Below, piece after piece: positions 1 to 7,956 of a stretch of 44,503 bases of DNA (its first letter is position 1; the number at the start of each line of letters is the position of its first letter). The position numbers and the translations under genes are program-made. The notes beneath the pieces were generated by a model that saw only the letters and a program-made list of their open reading frames with translations, was not told where the DNA came from and made no database searches. The DNA lies in the NCBI GenBank assembly GCA_903911985.1, contig CAIWFP010000014.1:1-44503 (forward strand). The letters run 5' to 3'. The DNA is from an uncultured Sphingomonadales bacterium (GTDB lineage Bacteria; Pseudomonadota; Alphaproteobacteria; Sphingomonadales; Sphingomonadaceae).

Positions 1-1
1 G

Positions 2-586
2 GCCAAGGCGGCCGGAATTTCCGAAGAAGCCATGCTGTACGACATGATGATGGAAAACGACGGCCAGGGCTTCATCTATGTCATCCTGGTCAACTATGGC
101 GATTACAACCTGAATTTCCTGCACGAACTGATGGACAACCCGACGGTGATTTCGGCCGGATCGGATGCCGGGGCGCATTGTGGGGCGATTTGCGATGCCG
201 CCATGCCGACCTTCATGCTCAGCCACTGGACCCGTGATCGCCGCGCCGGCCCAACCGTTGCGATCGAAAAAGTCGTCGAACGCCAGACCCGCGCCACCGC
301 CAGACTGTACGATCTGAATGACCGGGGCGTTCTGGCACCGGGCATGAAAGCCGATGTGAACGTGATCGACTATGCAAAGATCAACAGTTCGCGCCCCAAA
401 ATGGTCGCCGATCTGCCCGCGGGCGGGATGCGTCTGCTGCAAACCGCAACAGGGTACAAAATGACCATCGTCAGCGGTAAGGTGACGTTCGAAAACGGCA
501 TCGCCACCGGCGCGCTGCCGGGCAAACTGCTGCGCAGCGCACCCAATGCGTTTCAGCCCGCACCCGTGCACGAATTGGCAGGATAA
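2..586 (+). CDS. D-aminoacylase-like amidohydrolase, 3' part
   Basis: The reading frame is open from the first base of the window, so only the C-terminal ~194 residues are present. They match the end of the amidohydrolase-3 / N-acyl-D-amino-acid deacylase family, which are metal-dependent TIM-barrel hydrolases. Visible marks are the GSDAGAHCGAICDA stretch, containing the late catalytic Asp typical of this fold, then RGVLAPGMKADVNVID, the usual return to the small beta domain, then a C-terminal VSGKVTFENG strand. Sphingomonads carry many such proteins of unknown substrate. A strong hairpin follows at once, so the gene is probably the last of its unit. Whether it belongs to the catabolic cluster downstream cannot be told from the sequence. 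Confidence 0.85.
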   Translation, partial: AKAAGISEEAMLYDMMMENDGQGFIYVILVNYGDYNLNFLHELMDNPTVISAGSDAGAHCGAICDAAMPTFMLSHWTRDRRAGPTVAIEKVVERQTRATARLYDLNDRGVLAPGMKADVNVIDYAKINSSRPKMVADLPAGGMRLLQTATGYKMTIVSGKVTFENGIATGALPGKLLRSAPNAFQPAPVHELAG

Positions 587-594
587 TCATGAAA

Positions 595-619
595 AGGGGC
601 GCCGTTAGCCGGCGCCCCT
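595..619 (+). terminator. Hairpin after amidohydrolase gene
   Basis: AGGGGCGCCG (595-604) pairs perfectly with CGGCGCCCCT (610-619) around a 5-nt loop. It starts 9 nt after the stop codon. There is no T-run after the stem (TAATATC follows) and an A-run precedes it, so as an intrinsic terminator on the plus strand it is imperfect. Confidence 0.6.
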
Positions 620-683
620 AATATCTGATCTCGGATCGATCCGGTCAGCACTTTCGCCAGATCATCTGGGCAGGACAGCAATC

Positions 684-716
684 GCGAATGATCGCGATCA
701 AGCGTGATCATTTCGC
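684..716. repeat. Imperfect inverted repeat
   Basis: GCGAATGATC (684-693) and GATCATTTCGC (706-716) form an inverted repeat with one unpaired base and a 12-nt loop. It lies in the 297-bp gap between the amidohydrolase and the hydratase operon. It could be an operator or a second terminator element. No known motif is recognised. Confidence 0.35.
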
Positions 717-759
717 AGGGCATTGCCGCGTGCCTGACGAGGAAGCCTTCGCATAAAAT

Positions 760-775
760 TCAACATATTTGTTGA
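760..775. promoter_or_regulatory. Palindromic operator, copy 1
   Basis: TCAACA-TATT-TGTTGA is a perfect 6-bp-arm palindrome. Its right arm overlaps TTGACT (772-777), a -35-like hexamer, followed 17 nt later by TAACTT (795-800). It lies about 110 bp upstream of the hydratase/aldolase operon. The same motif recurs at 5204, 5278 and 31557, so a shared local repressor is inferred. Confidence 0.7.
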
Positions 776-883
776 CTATCGGCTGAGGCACTTGTAACTT
801 CTCAACATGTTAGCCTGGGTCTTATCGGCCAATTCACGGGCGGTGAGGTGCCTGCAGCCAGCGGCACAGGGGTGGAGATATCC

Positions 884-1330
884 GTGACGGACAGCGATCA
901 GATGAGCATGAATGCGCTCATGATTACACAGGAAACGCCGGTCGGGTATGCCTTGCAGCCGATCCGCAAAAAGGCCGCGATCCAGTTGATGGGATCGCGT
1001 TTGTGGGGGCGCTTCAATCCCAATCACTGGGATCCGGAATATGCCGCGGCGACTGGCTTGAAAGCGCCGATCCAGACCGGTGAGATGTCATCAGCCTATC
1101 TTGCCGAAATGTGCGTCAACCATTTTGGCGCAGCCGTGTTCGCAGGGGCGCGCATCGTGTGCAAATATGTCGCCGCAACACTGGCGGGGGAAGTCATCAC
1201 CACCCACGGCGTGGTCCGCGAAAAAATCGCCAAGGGCGATGGCTATCGCTTTGTCGTCGATATCTGGTGCGACAATGAGGCTGGCGAAAAGAAGACTGTG
1301 GGTTGGGTAGAGGTCGACGTCGGCGTCTGA
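884..1330 (+). CDS. MaoC-type enoyl-CoA hydratase subunit
   Basis: Small hot-dog-fold protein (148 aa from GTG 884) resembling the C-terminal half of MaoC-type hydratases, which add water to enoyl-CoA esters. The segment FNPNHWDPEYA (residues 45-55) aligns with the (R)-hydratase motif GDxNPxH. The His is kept (H48), but the catalytic Asp position is Arg (R43). The next gene has the opposite pattern, which suggests an obligate heteromer as in ChsH1/ChsH2. GTG 884 was chosen because GGAG (874-877) sits 6 nt before it. GTG 848 upstream has no such site, and ATG 902 is a further option. It is the first gene of a four-gene operon preceded by operator copy 1. Confidence 0.8.
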   Translation: MTDSDQMSMNALMITQETPVGYALQPIRKKAAIQLMGSRLWGRFNPNHWDPEYAAATGLKAPIQTGEMSSAYLAEMCVNHFGAAVFAGARIVCKYVAATLAGEVITTHGVVREKIAKGDGYRFVVDIWCDNEAGEKKTVGWVEVDVGV

Positions 1331-1363
1331 GCGCGACGCGCCGCAACGGAGATATTTTTCAAC

Positions 1364-1900
1364 ATGTCTGTAGAAATTACACAGGATCGCAGCCTGAGCC
1401 CGACAAGCCCGGTGCAAGCCGCGCAGACCCGCGCCTTCATTAAGAGTCTGGAACAGGAATGCCAGACCTATTGGGACATGGTGGAAATTGGCGACGAGTT
1501 GTCGCGCGATCTCCACATGACACCCGAGCTGATCATTCTCTATGCCGACGCAGTGGAGGATTTCAATCCGTGGTACGAAGCCTGGCGGATGAACACCTGG
1601 CAGATTTCCGGGGAATCGCCGTTCGGCGGAGCGATCGTTCCACCCTTGCTGGTTTCGCACTTTGTGCTGTCGGTCCAGTTTGATCATACCAAGCCGTTCG
1701 CGATCGGATCGATCCACACCTTTCACGATTCCGAAGTGATCAAGCCAATCATGATCGGCGCAACCGTGCGCATCACCACGCGGGCGATCGACAAGTACGA
1801 AAAGCGCGGGCGGCGCTATGTGCGGCATGCCGTGACGGTTACCGATGTTGCTGACGGCACGCTCTATTTTCGCGAAACGCGCGACATTCTCTCGCTGTAA
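1364..1900 (+). CDS. MaoC/FAS1-like dehydratase subunit
   Basis: 178-aa hot-dog protein of the FAS1-like dehydratase / MaoC N-terminal type. Residues 60-71 (YADAVEDFNPWY) correspond to the hydratase motif. Here Asp is present (D66) but the His position is Tyr (Y71), complementary to the previous gene product. The order (short MaoC, longer MaoC, DUF35, thiolase) matches the steroid side-chain hydratase and aldolase module of actinobacteria (ChsH1, ChsH2, Ltp2), except that the MaoC and DUF35 parts fused in ChsH2 are separate genes here. Inferred role: one half of a heteromeric hydratase acting on a bulky enoyl-CoA. The family is well supported; the substrate is not. Confidence 0.8.
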   Translation: MSVEITQDRSLSPTSPVQAAQTRAFIKSLEQECQTYWDMVEIGDELSRDLHMTPELIILYADAVEDFNPWYEAWRMNTWQISGESPFGGAIVPPLLVSHFVLSVQFDHTKPFAIGSIHTFHDSEVIKPIMIGATVRITTRAIDKYEKRGRRYVRHAVTVTDVADGTLYFRETRDILSL

Positions 1901-1911
1901 GGTCGGCCATC

Positions 1912-2340
1912 ATGCAAATCCCTGTGGCCGAGGGGCTGTTCGCGGTGAACGGGGCAGGCGTGCAACTGATCGGTACCCGCTGCTGTTCATGCGACACACT
2001 CTATTTCCCGCAGACCCCGGGTTGCCGAAACCCGTTGTGCCGTGACAAGCAGCTGGAGCAGGTCCTGCTGCCCGATCGTGGCACGCTCTACAGCTACACC
2101 GTGCAACGCTATCAGCCCCCTGCGTTGTTCGCGATGGATGCCTGGTCCCCTTATGCCCTGGGCCTGGTTGATCTTGGCCACGGCTTACGTGTGATGGGCA
2201 TGCTGGACGATGTGCCGCTCGACAAGATTGCCATCGGCATGGCGCTGAAGCTGTCACTGCGCACGCTCACCACCGATGAAAATGGTCAAAGCCGCGTGAC
2301 ATACGCCTTTGTGCCCGACACTACGAAGGATCACGCATGA
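1912..2340 (+). CDS. DUF35 / OB-fold zinc-ribbon protein
   Basis: 142-aa protein with an N-terminal zinc ribbon (C24, C27, C38, C43) followed by an OB-fold (GTLYSYTVQRYQPPALF, then a beta-rich domain). DUF35 proteins bind thiolase-fold partners and help position acyl-CoA. In steroid degradation the DUF35 domain of ChsH2 activates the aldolase Ltp2. The stop overlaps the start of the following thiolase-fold gene by 4 bp (ATGA), as expected for proteins that assemble with each other. It has no catalytic residues of its own. Its function as the aldolase partner is inferred from context. Confidence 0.85.
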   Translation: MQIPVAEGLFAVNGAGVQLIGTRCCSCDTLYFPQTPGCRNPLCRDKQLEQVLLPDRGTLYSYTVQRYQPPALFAMDAWSPYALGLVDLGHGLRVMGMLDDVPLDKIAIGMALKLSLRTLTTDENGQSRVTYAFVPDTTKDHA

Positions 2341-3530
2341 CCAAGCCTGTCCATGTGCTGGGCGCAGGCGCGCATCCGTGGGGCAAGTGGCCCAATCGAT
2401 CACAATTGCAACTGGCGATTGATGCGCTGGCCATGGCGATCGACGATGCCGGGCTGTCGTGGCCGGAAATCCAGGGCCTGGTCGCCGCCAGTTCGCGGTT
2501 TGAGGGCGGCATGGGCTGGGGCCTGCATGCCAACGAAGTGGTACAGGCGGTGGCCGAGCAAGGCATACCGTGTGTCAATGTCGGAGGTGCTTGCGCGGCG
2601 GGTGCAATAGCCTTTCAGACCGCGTACTCCATGATCGCGAGCGGGCAGTGCGATGTCGTAGCGGTGCTGGGCGCCGAGCGTATGCCCAAGGGATTCATCC
2701 CACGCCCGCCAGGCAGCCAGGATGACATCACCGACAGCGACTATCTGCGCTGGGTGGCGATGGGCGCGACCAATCCTGCCTATTGGGCGATCGAGGCCAA
2801 TCGCCGCAAACACGACTTTGGCACCACCGATGCAACGCTGGCCCAGGCGAGCGTACTGATGCGGCGCAACGCTGCCGGCAACCGGCTGGCGCGTTTCCGC
2901 AATCCAACCACAATTGACGAAGTCCTTGCCTCGCCGATGGTATCAGACCCCCTCCATCTCCTGGAGATCTGTCCGGTCAGCGATGGGGCCGCGGCCCTGA
3001 TCCTGGGATCGGAACAGTATGTGCAGCGATCGGGCAAGCGCCCCGTGCATGTTGCCGGGTGCGCCATCGCGACCGGCCAATTCGGCGATCCGGGTCGCCG
3101 CATCCCGACGATTTCCAGCACGGTCCGCGACGATGTTTCGCATACCAGCGAAGTGACCACGGCGGTTCAGCGTGCGCTTGCCATGGCCGGAATGGGCCCT
3201 AACGACATCGACATTCTGGAAATGGCCGACAACACGGCGTGGCATTTGCTGGCATGGCCCGAACTGTTCGGCTTTTACGAGGCAGGCCAGGGCGACTGGA
3301 TGCTGAACAATGGCAAGTTGGACATCGGTGGCGACCTCGCCGTCAACCCCAGCGGCGGCTTCCTCAGCTTTGGCGAAGCAACCACTGCGCAAGCCGTGCT
3401 GCAGGTGTGCGAACTGACGTGGCAATTGCGTGGCGAGGCGCAAGGGCATCAGGTGCCCGATGCGCGCGTCGGCATGTCGGCGGTGCTGGGCCTCGGCGCC
3501 AACGGCGGATCGGTGATTTTGAAAACCTGA
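2337..3530 (+). CDS. Ltp2-like thiolase-fold aldolase (SCP-x type)
   Basis: 397-aa thiolase-superfamily protein of the lipid-transfer/SCP-x branch. The N-terminal thiolase Cys is present in GGACAAG (C86). The C-terminal motif is NPSGGFLSFGEATTA, not the GHPxG motif of condensing thiolases, which fits the retro-aldolase subgroup represented by Ltp2. Family knowledge: Ltp2 cleaves a beta-hydroxyacyl-CoA carrying a tertiary alcohol, releasing a ketone plus propionyl- or acetyl-CoA, and needs a DUF35 partner. The gene overlaps the DUF35 gene by 4 bp. It ends the operon, facing BVMO A convergently with a 24-bp gap. A plain beta-ketothiolase role is less likely. Confidence 0.8.
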   Translation: MTKPVHVLGAGAHPWGKWPNRSQLQLAIDALAMAIDDAGLSWPEIQGLVAASSRFEGGMGWGLHANEVVQAVAEQGIPCVNVGGACAAGAIAFQTAYSMIASGQCDVVAVLGAERMPKGFIPRPPGSQDDITDSDYLRWVAMGATNPAYWAIEANRRKHDFGTTDATLAQASVLMRRNAAGNRLARFRNPTTIDEVLASPMVSDPLHLLEICPVSDGAAALILGSEQYVQRSGKRPVHVAGCAIATGQFGDPGRRIPTISSTVRDDVSHTSEVTTAVQRALAMAGMGPNDIDILEMADNTAWHLLAWPELFGFYEAGQGDWMLNNGKLDIGGDLAVNPSGGFLSFGEATTAQAVLQVCELTWQLRGEAQGHQVPDARVGMSAVLGLGANGGSVILKT

Positions 3531-3554
3531 TCACCCCGGCTTTGCACCGCGCCC

Positions 3555-5153
3555 TTACACCTCGCGCAGTACAAAGCCCGCGTAATCGCGTTTGGCGACA
3601 TCCTGCAAAATGCGCCGATATCCCCTTACACCGCCCGAATAGGGCATGAAAACCTGCGGCTTGCCCGGCATTTCCGCGCCCATGTAGTACGATTGCGCCT
3701 TGGGATAGAGCGTCTCGAGCGACCGTTCGTTGACATGCACCACCCAGTCGGCCTGCGCGGCGTCGGTCACCTCGATCTCGTTCAGCCCGTTTTGTGCGCA
3801 ATGGCTGATGAGGCTGGCCAGCCAGTCAACCTGTTCTTCGGTCGATAGCAGGACATTGCTGAGCAACGACGGGCTGCCCGGGCCGCAAATGATGAACAGA
3901 TTGGGGAACTGCGCGACGCCAAGGCCAAGGTAGGTGCGCGGGCCAGCCGACCAGCTGGCCTGGAGCGTCGTGCCGTCGCGACCGGTGATCTGCGGCTTCA
4001 GCAACGACCCGGTGAAGGCATCGAAGCCGGTTGCATAGATCAGGATATCGACAGGATAGTCTTTCGCGCTGGTGCGAATGGCATCCGGGGTGATCGCCTC
4101 GATCGGTGTGGCTCGGATATCGACCAATTCGACATTGTCTCGACTGAACGTCTGATAAAAGCCGCTGTCGACCGAGGGGCGCCGCGAGGCAAACGGAAAG
4201 CCCTGCGGTGTCAGCTTTTCGCGCAAGACGGGATCTGGAACCAGTTCGGCAATTTTTGCGTGAATGAACGCGACCGCCGTGTCGTTGGATTCCTGGTTGA
4301 GCAGAATGTCTTTGTAGGCCAGTGCAAAACCGAAACCCAGCCGGTTCCAGGCCGCCTCGAACGTGCGAACCCGGTCGTCTTCGGGAACATCAAGCGCGGA
4401 TTGGCTGTTGGGCACAAAGCCAAGCCCACTTGGCGAATTGCGGGCGCGTTGGCGCCGCTCGGCATAGTTCGACTTGACGGTGCGATCTTCATCTTGGGTC
4501 ACCGGTGCGTTGGCGGCGGGAATTGAATAGTTTGCCGTGCGCTGGAACACGGTCAGCCGCCGCGCCTGACGCGCAATGACCGGGGTCATCTGCACACCCG
4601 ATGACCCGGTACCGATGATTGCCACTGATTTTCCGGTGAAATCAATGTGCTCGTGCGGCCATTGCGCACTGTAGATGATCCGCCCGGCAAATTGGTCCTG
4701 CCCCGGATACGTGGTCGGCTTGGGAGATGACAATTGCCCGACGGCCATGATCAGATATTGCGCATGCCACTCACGCCCATCCGCGGCCACGACGTGCCAT
4801 CGGGCCCGGTCTGCATCATACGTGGCAGAGGCCATCCGCGTGTTGAAACGGATATCACGTCGCAGATCAAAGCGTTCGGCGACATGATTGATATATTTCA
4901 AAATTTCCGGCTGAGTGGCGTAACGTTCGGTCCAGCACCATTCCTGTTCAAGCGCCGGCGAAAAGCTGTACGAATAGTCATAGCTCTCCACGTCGCAACG
5001 CGCGCCCGGATACTGATTGTGATACCATACGCCACCCACATCGGCAGAGGCTTCGAGCACGGTGGCGCGCAAGCCCTGTTCGCGAAGCGTGTACAAGGCG
5101 CGCAAACCAGCGAAACCGGCTCCCACGATCAGCACATCCACCGATTCAGACAT
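3555..5153 (-). CDS. Baeyer-Villiger monooxygenase A (class B flavoprotein)
   Basis: 532-aa FAD/NADPH enzyme that inserts oxygen next to a ketone. The first Rossmann motif is GAGFAG (residues 11-16), then GGVWYHNQYPGARCD (40-54), and a second nucleotide site GTGSSG. The BVMO fingerprint FxGxxxHxxxWP reads FAGRIIYSAQWP (155-166), so the usual His is Tyr (Y161). The start is at 5153 because GGAGG lies 4 nt upstream; a longer frame would run through the promoter. The divergent gap to the ligase at 5374 holds two palindromic operators. It is one of four BVMOs here, most like B and C in its C-terminal PGKPQVFMPYSGG segment. The substrate is unknown; the Tyr may alter the NADPH/oxygenation step. 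Confidence 0.9.
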   Translation of the reverse strand: MSESVDVLIVGAGFAGLRALYTLREQGLRATVLEASADVGGVWYHNQYPGARCDVESYDYSYSFSPALEQEWCWTERYATQPEILKYINHVAERFDLRRDIRFNTRMASATYDADRARWHVVAADGREWHAQYLIMAVGQLSSPKPTTYPGQDQFAGRIIYSAQWPHEHIDFTGKSVAIIGTGSSGVQMTPVIARQARRLTVFQRTANYSIPAANAPVTQDEDRTVKSNYAERRQRARNSPSGLGFVPNSQSALDVPEDDRVRTFEAAWNRLGFGFALAYKDILLNQESNDTAVAFIHAKIAELVPDPVLREKLTPQGFPFASRRPSVDSGFYQTFSRDNVELVDIRATPIEAITPDAIRTSAKDYPVDILIYATGFDAFTGSLLKPQITGRDGTTLQASWSAGPRTYLGLGVAQFPNLFIICGPGSPSLLSNVLLSTEEQVDWLASLISHCAQNGLNEIEVTDAAQADWVVHVNERSLETLYPKAQSYYMGAEMPGKPQVFMPYSGGVRGYRRILQDVAKRDYAGFVLREV

Positions 5154-5203
5154 AAAACCTCCGCCGTGATACTGCGGCACTGCGTCTGGCCATTCGGCGA
5201 AAA

Positions 5204-5223
5204 AGTCAACAAACATGTTGACT
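5204..5223. promoter_or_regulatory. Palindromic operator, copy 2
   Basis: AGTCAACA (5204-5211) and TGTTGACT (5216-5223) are perfect 8-bp arms around AACA. It is the strongest of four copies of TCAACR-N4-YGTTGA. TTGACT occurs at the edge on both strands. On the plus strand TACATT lies 16 nt further (5240-5245). It sits 51 bp upstream of the BVMO A start. Confidence 0.75.
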
Positions 5224-5277
5224 AAAAATCGCGAAAAACTACATTTTTTCACTCTGCAATGGCATGGTAAGTGATAA

Positions 5278-5293
5278 TCAACGTTTTCGTTGA
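5278..5293. promoter_or_regulatory. Palindromic operator, copy 3
   Basis: TCAACG-TTTT-CGTTGA is a perfect palindrome overlapping the consensus -35 hexamer TTGACA (5290-5295). It lies 80 bp before the likely ligase start and 54 bp from copy 2, so the divergent promoter pair may be controlled from two sites. A convincing -10 box is not visible. Confidence 0.7.
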
Positions 5294-5373
5294 CATTTTG
5301 AATTACCTTTCCCAAGCATCAGATAGGGCACAGTCCGGTGCGTTCGCGACCGAAGCAGACAGGGGCAAATGGC

Positions 5374-7101
5374 GTGACAATCGGGATTGGTGCAAGGACT
5401 CGTGGCCCGGCCACTGCGCGGCAGGCTGCGCTCGCCGCCCGCTTTCCGACCTGGCAAGCCTGTCGACTGGATGAAATGCTCGACCGGGTCGCGCAGGTAT
5501 ATCCTGACCGCGCCTATATCATTACGGACACCCGGACCTGGACTTACGCCGAAGTCGCCCAGTGGTCACGACGTCTGGCGGCCGGATTGCGGGCGCAAGG
5601 CGTGACCGAAGGCGATCATGTCGCGCTGATCATGGCCAATGATCCTGCCTTCATCGCGCTCAAATTTGCCATTTCGCGCATCGGCGCCGTGGCCGTACCG
5701 ATCAACGTGCAGAACCGGCGCGATGAATTGTCCTATCTGCTGGCGCAATCCGATTGCGCCATGCTGATCACCATGGATGCCTTTCGCGACAATGACTTTT
5801 GCGCCATCCTTGATGAGTTGATGCCGGGCTGGGAAACGCAAGGCGGCGGTAAACACTATCCGCGCCTGAAGCGTGTGGCCCTGTTTCACACCGGCAGTCG
5901 CCCGTTGCGTGCCACAGCGCTGACTTTCAACAAACTGGCCTGCGACAGCACGAACAGCACAGCCGCGCCAGGCCGCACCCAAGCAACCGCAGTCTGCGAC
6001 ATCCTGTATACCTCTGGCACGACCGGAGCGCCCAAGGGGGTGATGCTGAGCCATGATCAGATGCTGCGTGCCGCTTATGGCAGCGCCTATGCGCGCGCCT
6101 TCGAAGACGGGCGTCGCATCCTGTTTTCACTGCCGCTGTACCATGTCTATGGCTATGTCGAAGGCATGCTGGCGGCCCTGTTTGTGGGCGGCGCGGTGAT
6201 TGTTCAGAGCCGGTTCGATGCCGTGGCCATGCTCACGGCGATAGAACGGCACCGGGCCACCGACTTGCTGCTGATCCCGACGATGACGCTTGCGCTGATC
6301 GATGCGGCGCAAACGGCACGCCATGATACAAGCTCGTTGCAAGGCGTGCTGTCATCGGGTGGGCGGGCGCCCGAACGCATCTGGCGGGCAATTACTGCCA
6401 CATTCGGCGATGTCGAGATCACCACCGGCTATGGCATGACCGAATGCACCGCCTCCACAACGGTCACCCGCCCGGATGACCCGGTGTCGCGCCTGATGAC
6501 CACCAACGGCCGACAACGCGATGTGGGCGTGGCGGGCGATCCCGACAGCGGCAATCGCCTCGTAACCTATCAGGTGCGCGACCCGTCCACCGGGGCGACA
6601 CTCCCGGATGACACCCCGGGCGAATTGGTGGCAAGGGGTCCGGGTGTAACCAGCGGCTATTACAACAAGCCTGCCGAAACCGCAGCGACGTTTACACCCG
6701 ATGGTTGGCTGCGCACCGGAGACCTCGGCACAATCGACAGCCAGGGCTATATCCGCCTGATCGGCCGCACCAAGGAATCCTATCGGTGCGGCGGAGAGCT
6801 GGTGCTGCCCACCGAAATCGAAGACCTGCTGACCTCCAGCAACGAGGTCCTCCAGGCGCATGTCGTGCCCATCCCCGACGAGATCATGGGCGAAATCGGC
6901 GTCGCCTTTGTTGAACTGGCGGCCGATGCGACCGCCACCCCGGACCAATTGCGCCAGCTGGTCGCCACCAGACTGGCGCGCTTCAAGGTGCCAAGACATA
7001 TCTTCATCATCAATGCCACCGATCTGCCGGTCACCGCATCCGGCCGGGTGCGCAAATTCCTGCTGGCCGAACACGCCGCGCAACGGGTGGCAAGCCTGTG
7101 A
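5374..7101 (+). CDS. Acyl-CoA ligase 1 (AMP-binding)
   Basis: About 575-aa adenylate-forming enzyme that activates a carboxylic acid to acyl-AMP and then acyl-CoA. Visible motifs: P-loop-like YTSGTTGAPKGV, YGMTECTAS, GWLRTGDLG, and the hinge GRTKESYRCGGELVLPTEIE. The late motif that normally reads GK (catalytic Lys) reads SGRVRKF, so that Lys is Arg, with a Lys three residues on. GTG 5374 was chosen because AGGGG (5361-5365) precedes it by 8 nt. A GTG at 5338 lacks a ribosome site. The stop overlaps the SDR start by 4 bp, so ligase and SDR are translationally coupled. The substrate is probably a cluster intermediate. Confidence 0.85.
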   Translation: MTIGIGARTRGPATARQAALAARFPTWQACRLDEMLDRVAQVYPDRAYIITDTRTWTYAEVAQWSRRLAAGLRAQGVTEGDHVALIMANDPAFIALKFAISRIGAVAVPINVQNRRDELSYLLAQSDCAMLITMDAFRDNDFCAILDELMPGWETQGGGKHYPRLKRVALFHTGSRPLRATALTFNKLACDSTNSTAAPGRTQATAVCDILYTSGTTGAPKGVMLSHDQMLRAAYGSAYARAFEDGRRILFSLPLYHVYGYVEGMLAALFVGGAVIVQSRFDAVAMLTAIERHRATDLLLIPTMTLALIDAAQTARHDTSSLQGVLSSGGRAPERIWRAITATFGDVEITTGYGMTECTASTTVTRPDDPVSRLMTTNGRQRDVGVAGDPDSGNRLVTYQVRDPSTGATLPDDTPGELVARGPGVTSGYYNKPAETAATFTPDGWLRTGDLGTIDSQGYIRLIGRTKESYRCGGELVLPTEIEDLLTSSNEVLQAHVVPIPDEIMGEIGVAFVELAADATATPDQLRQLVATRLARFKVPRHIFIINATDLPVTASGRVRKFLLAEHAAQRVASL

Positions 7102-7868
7102 CCGCGCCTGATGCCCCCGCGCGCAGGGTCGCGCTGGTAACCGGTGCCGCACGCGGCATCGGCGCGGCGATTGCCGGGCGCCTGGCGCGTGACGGCCATG
7201 ACGTGGTCGTGCTGGACCTGGATGCCGATGCTTGCGCCGCGACCATCGCGACGGTTCATGCTTGCGGTCGGCAAGCGCTTGCGCTGGCTGCCGATGTGTC
7301 TGACGAACGGTCCGTGGCAATGGCCATCGAGGCGGCCACCGCAGCGCTTGGCGCGCCGACCATCCTGGTCAACAACGCCGGCGTGCTGCGCGACCGCACG
7401 GTCGCGAAAATGAGCCTGGACGACTGGGAAACGGTCATGGCGGTCAATCTGCGCGGCGCCTTTCTGCTGAGCCGTGCGGTACAACCGGGCATGCGTGATG
7501 CAAAATGGGGCCGGATCGTCAACCTGTCCAGCACCGCCGCGCTCGGCGCGTTTGGCGAGGCCAACTACGCGGCGGCCAAGGCCGGTATCCAGGGCTTTAC
7601 CCGGTCACTCGCGCTGGAACTGGGCCGGTACGGGATAACGGTGAACGCGGTGGCACCGGGGTTTGTCGCCACCGACATGACCCGCGCCGTGGCGGAACGC
7701 AACGGCATGACATTTGCGGCGATGGAACAGGAAATGCTCAAATCCATCGTCGTCGGGCGCGTCGGCGCGCCCGACGATATCGCCAATGCAGTTGCCTTTT
7801 TTACTGATGCGCGATCGGACTTTGTCACAGGACAAACACTTTATGTCGCGGGTGCGCCACGCGGGTAA
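7098..7868 (+). CDS. SDR oxidoreductase, FabG-like
   Basis: 256-aa classical short-chain dehydrogenase/reductase. The cofactor motif is TGAARGIG (residues 15-22), with NNAG (92-95) and the catalytic set S144, Y157, K161 in YAAAK. The acidic residue ending beta-2 (VVLDLD) points to NAD(H) rather than NADP(H). It starts with GTG overlapping the ligase stop by 4 bp. A 3-hydroxyacyl-CoA or alicyclic alcohol dehydrogenase role would fit the context, but SDR sequences do not fix the substrate. A weak hairpin (7875-7880 with 7888-7893) follows the gene. Confidence 0.85.
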   Translation: MTAPDAPARRVALVTGAARGIGAAIAGRLARDGHDVVVLDLDADACAATIATVHACGRQALALAADVSDERSVAMAIEAATAALGAPTILVNNAGVLRDRTVAKMSLDDWETVMAVNLRGAFLLSRAVQPGMRDAKWGRIVNLSSTAALGAFGEANYAAAKAGIQGFTRSLALELGRYGITVNAVAPGFVATDMTRAVAERNGMTFAAMEQEMLKSIVVGRVGAPDDIANAVAFFTDARSDFVTGQTLYVAGAPRG

Positions 7869-7956
7869 AGGGATGGCGCAGCCACTTTGCGCCGGAGCCA
7901 TGTTTCGTTACAGATGTGGCGGTTGTTGCAGCATTGCGGCCACCCAAGGAGTTTAA

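Noticed and set aside
804..813. CAACATGTTAG near operator copy 1 as a fifth operator
   Set aside because: The half-sites have no 4-bp spacer and the right arm is incomplete.
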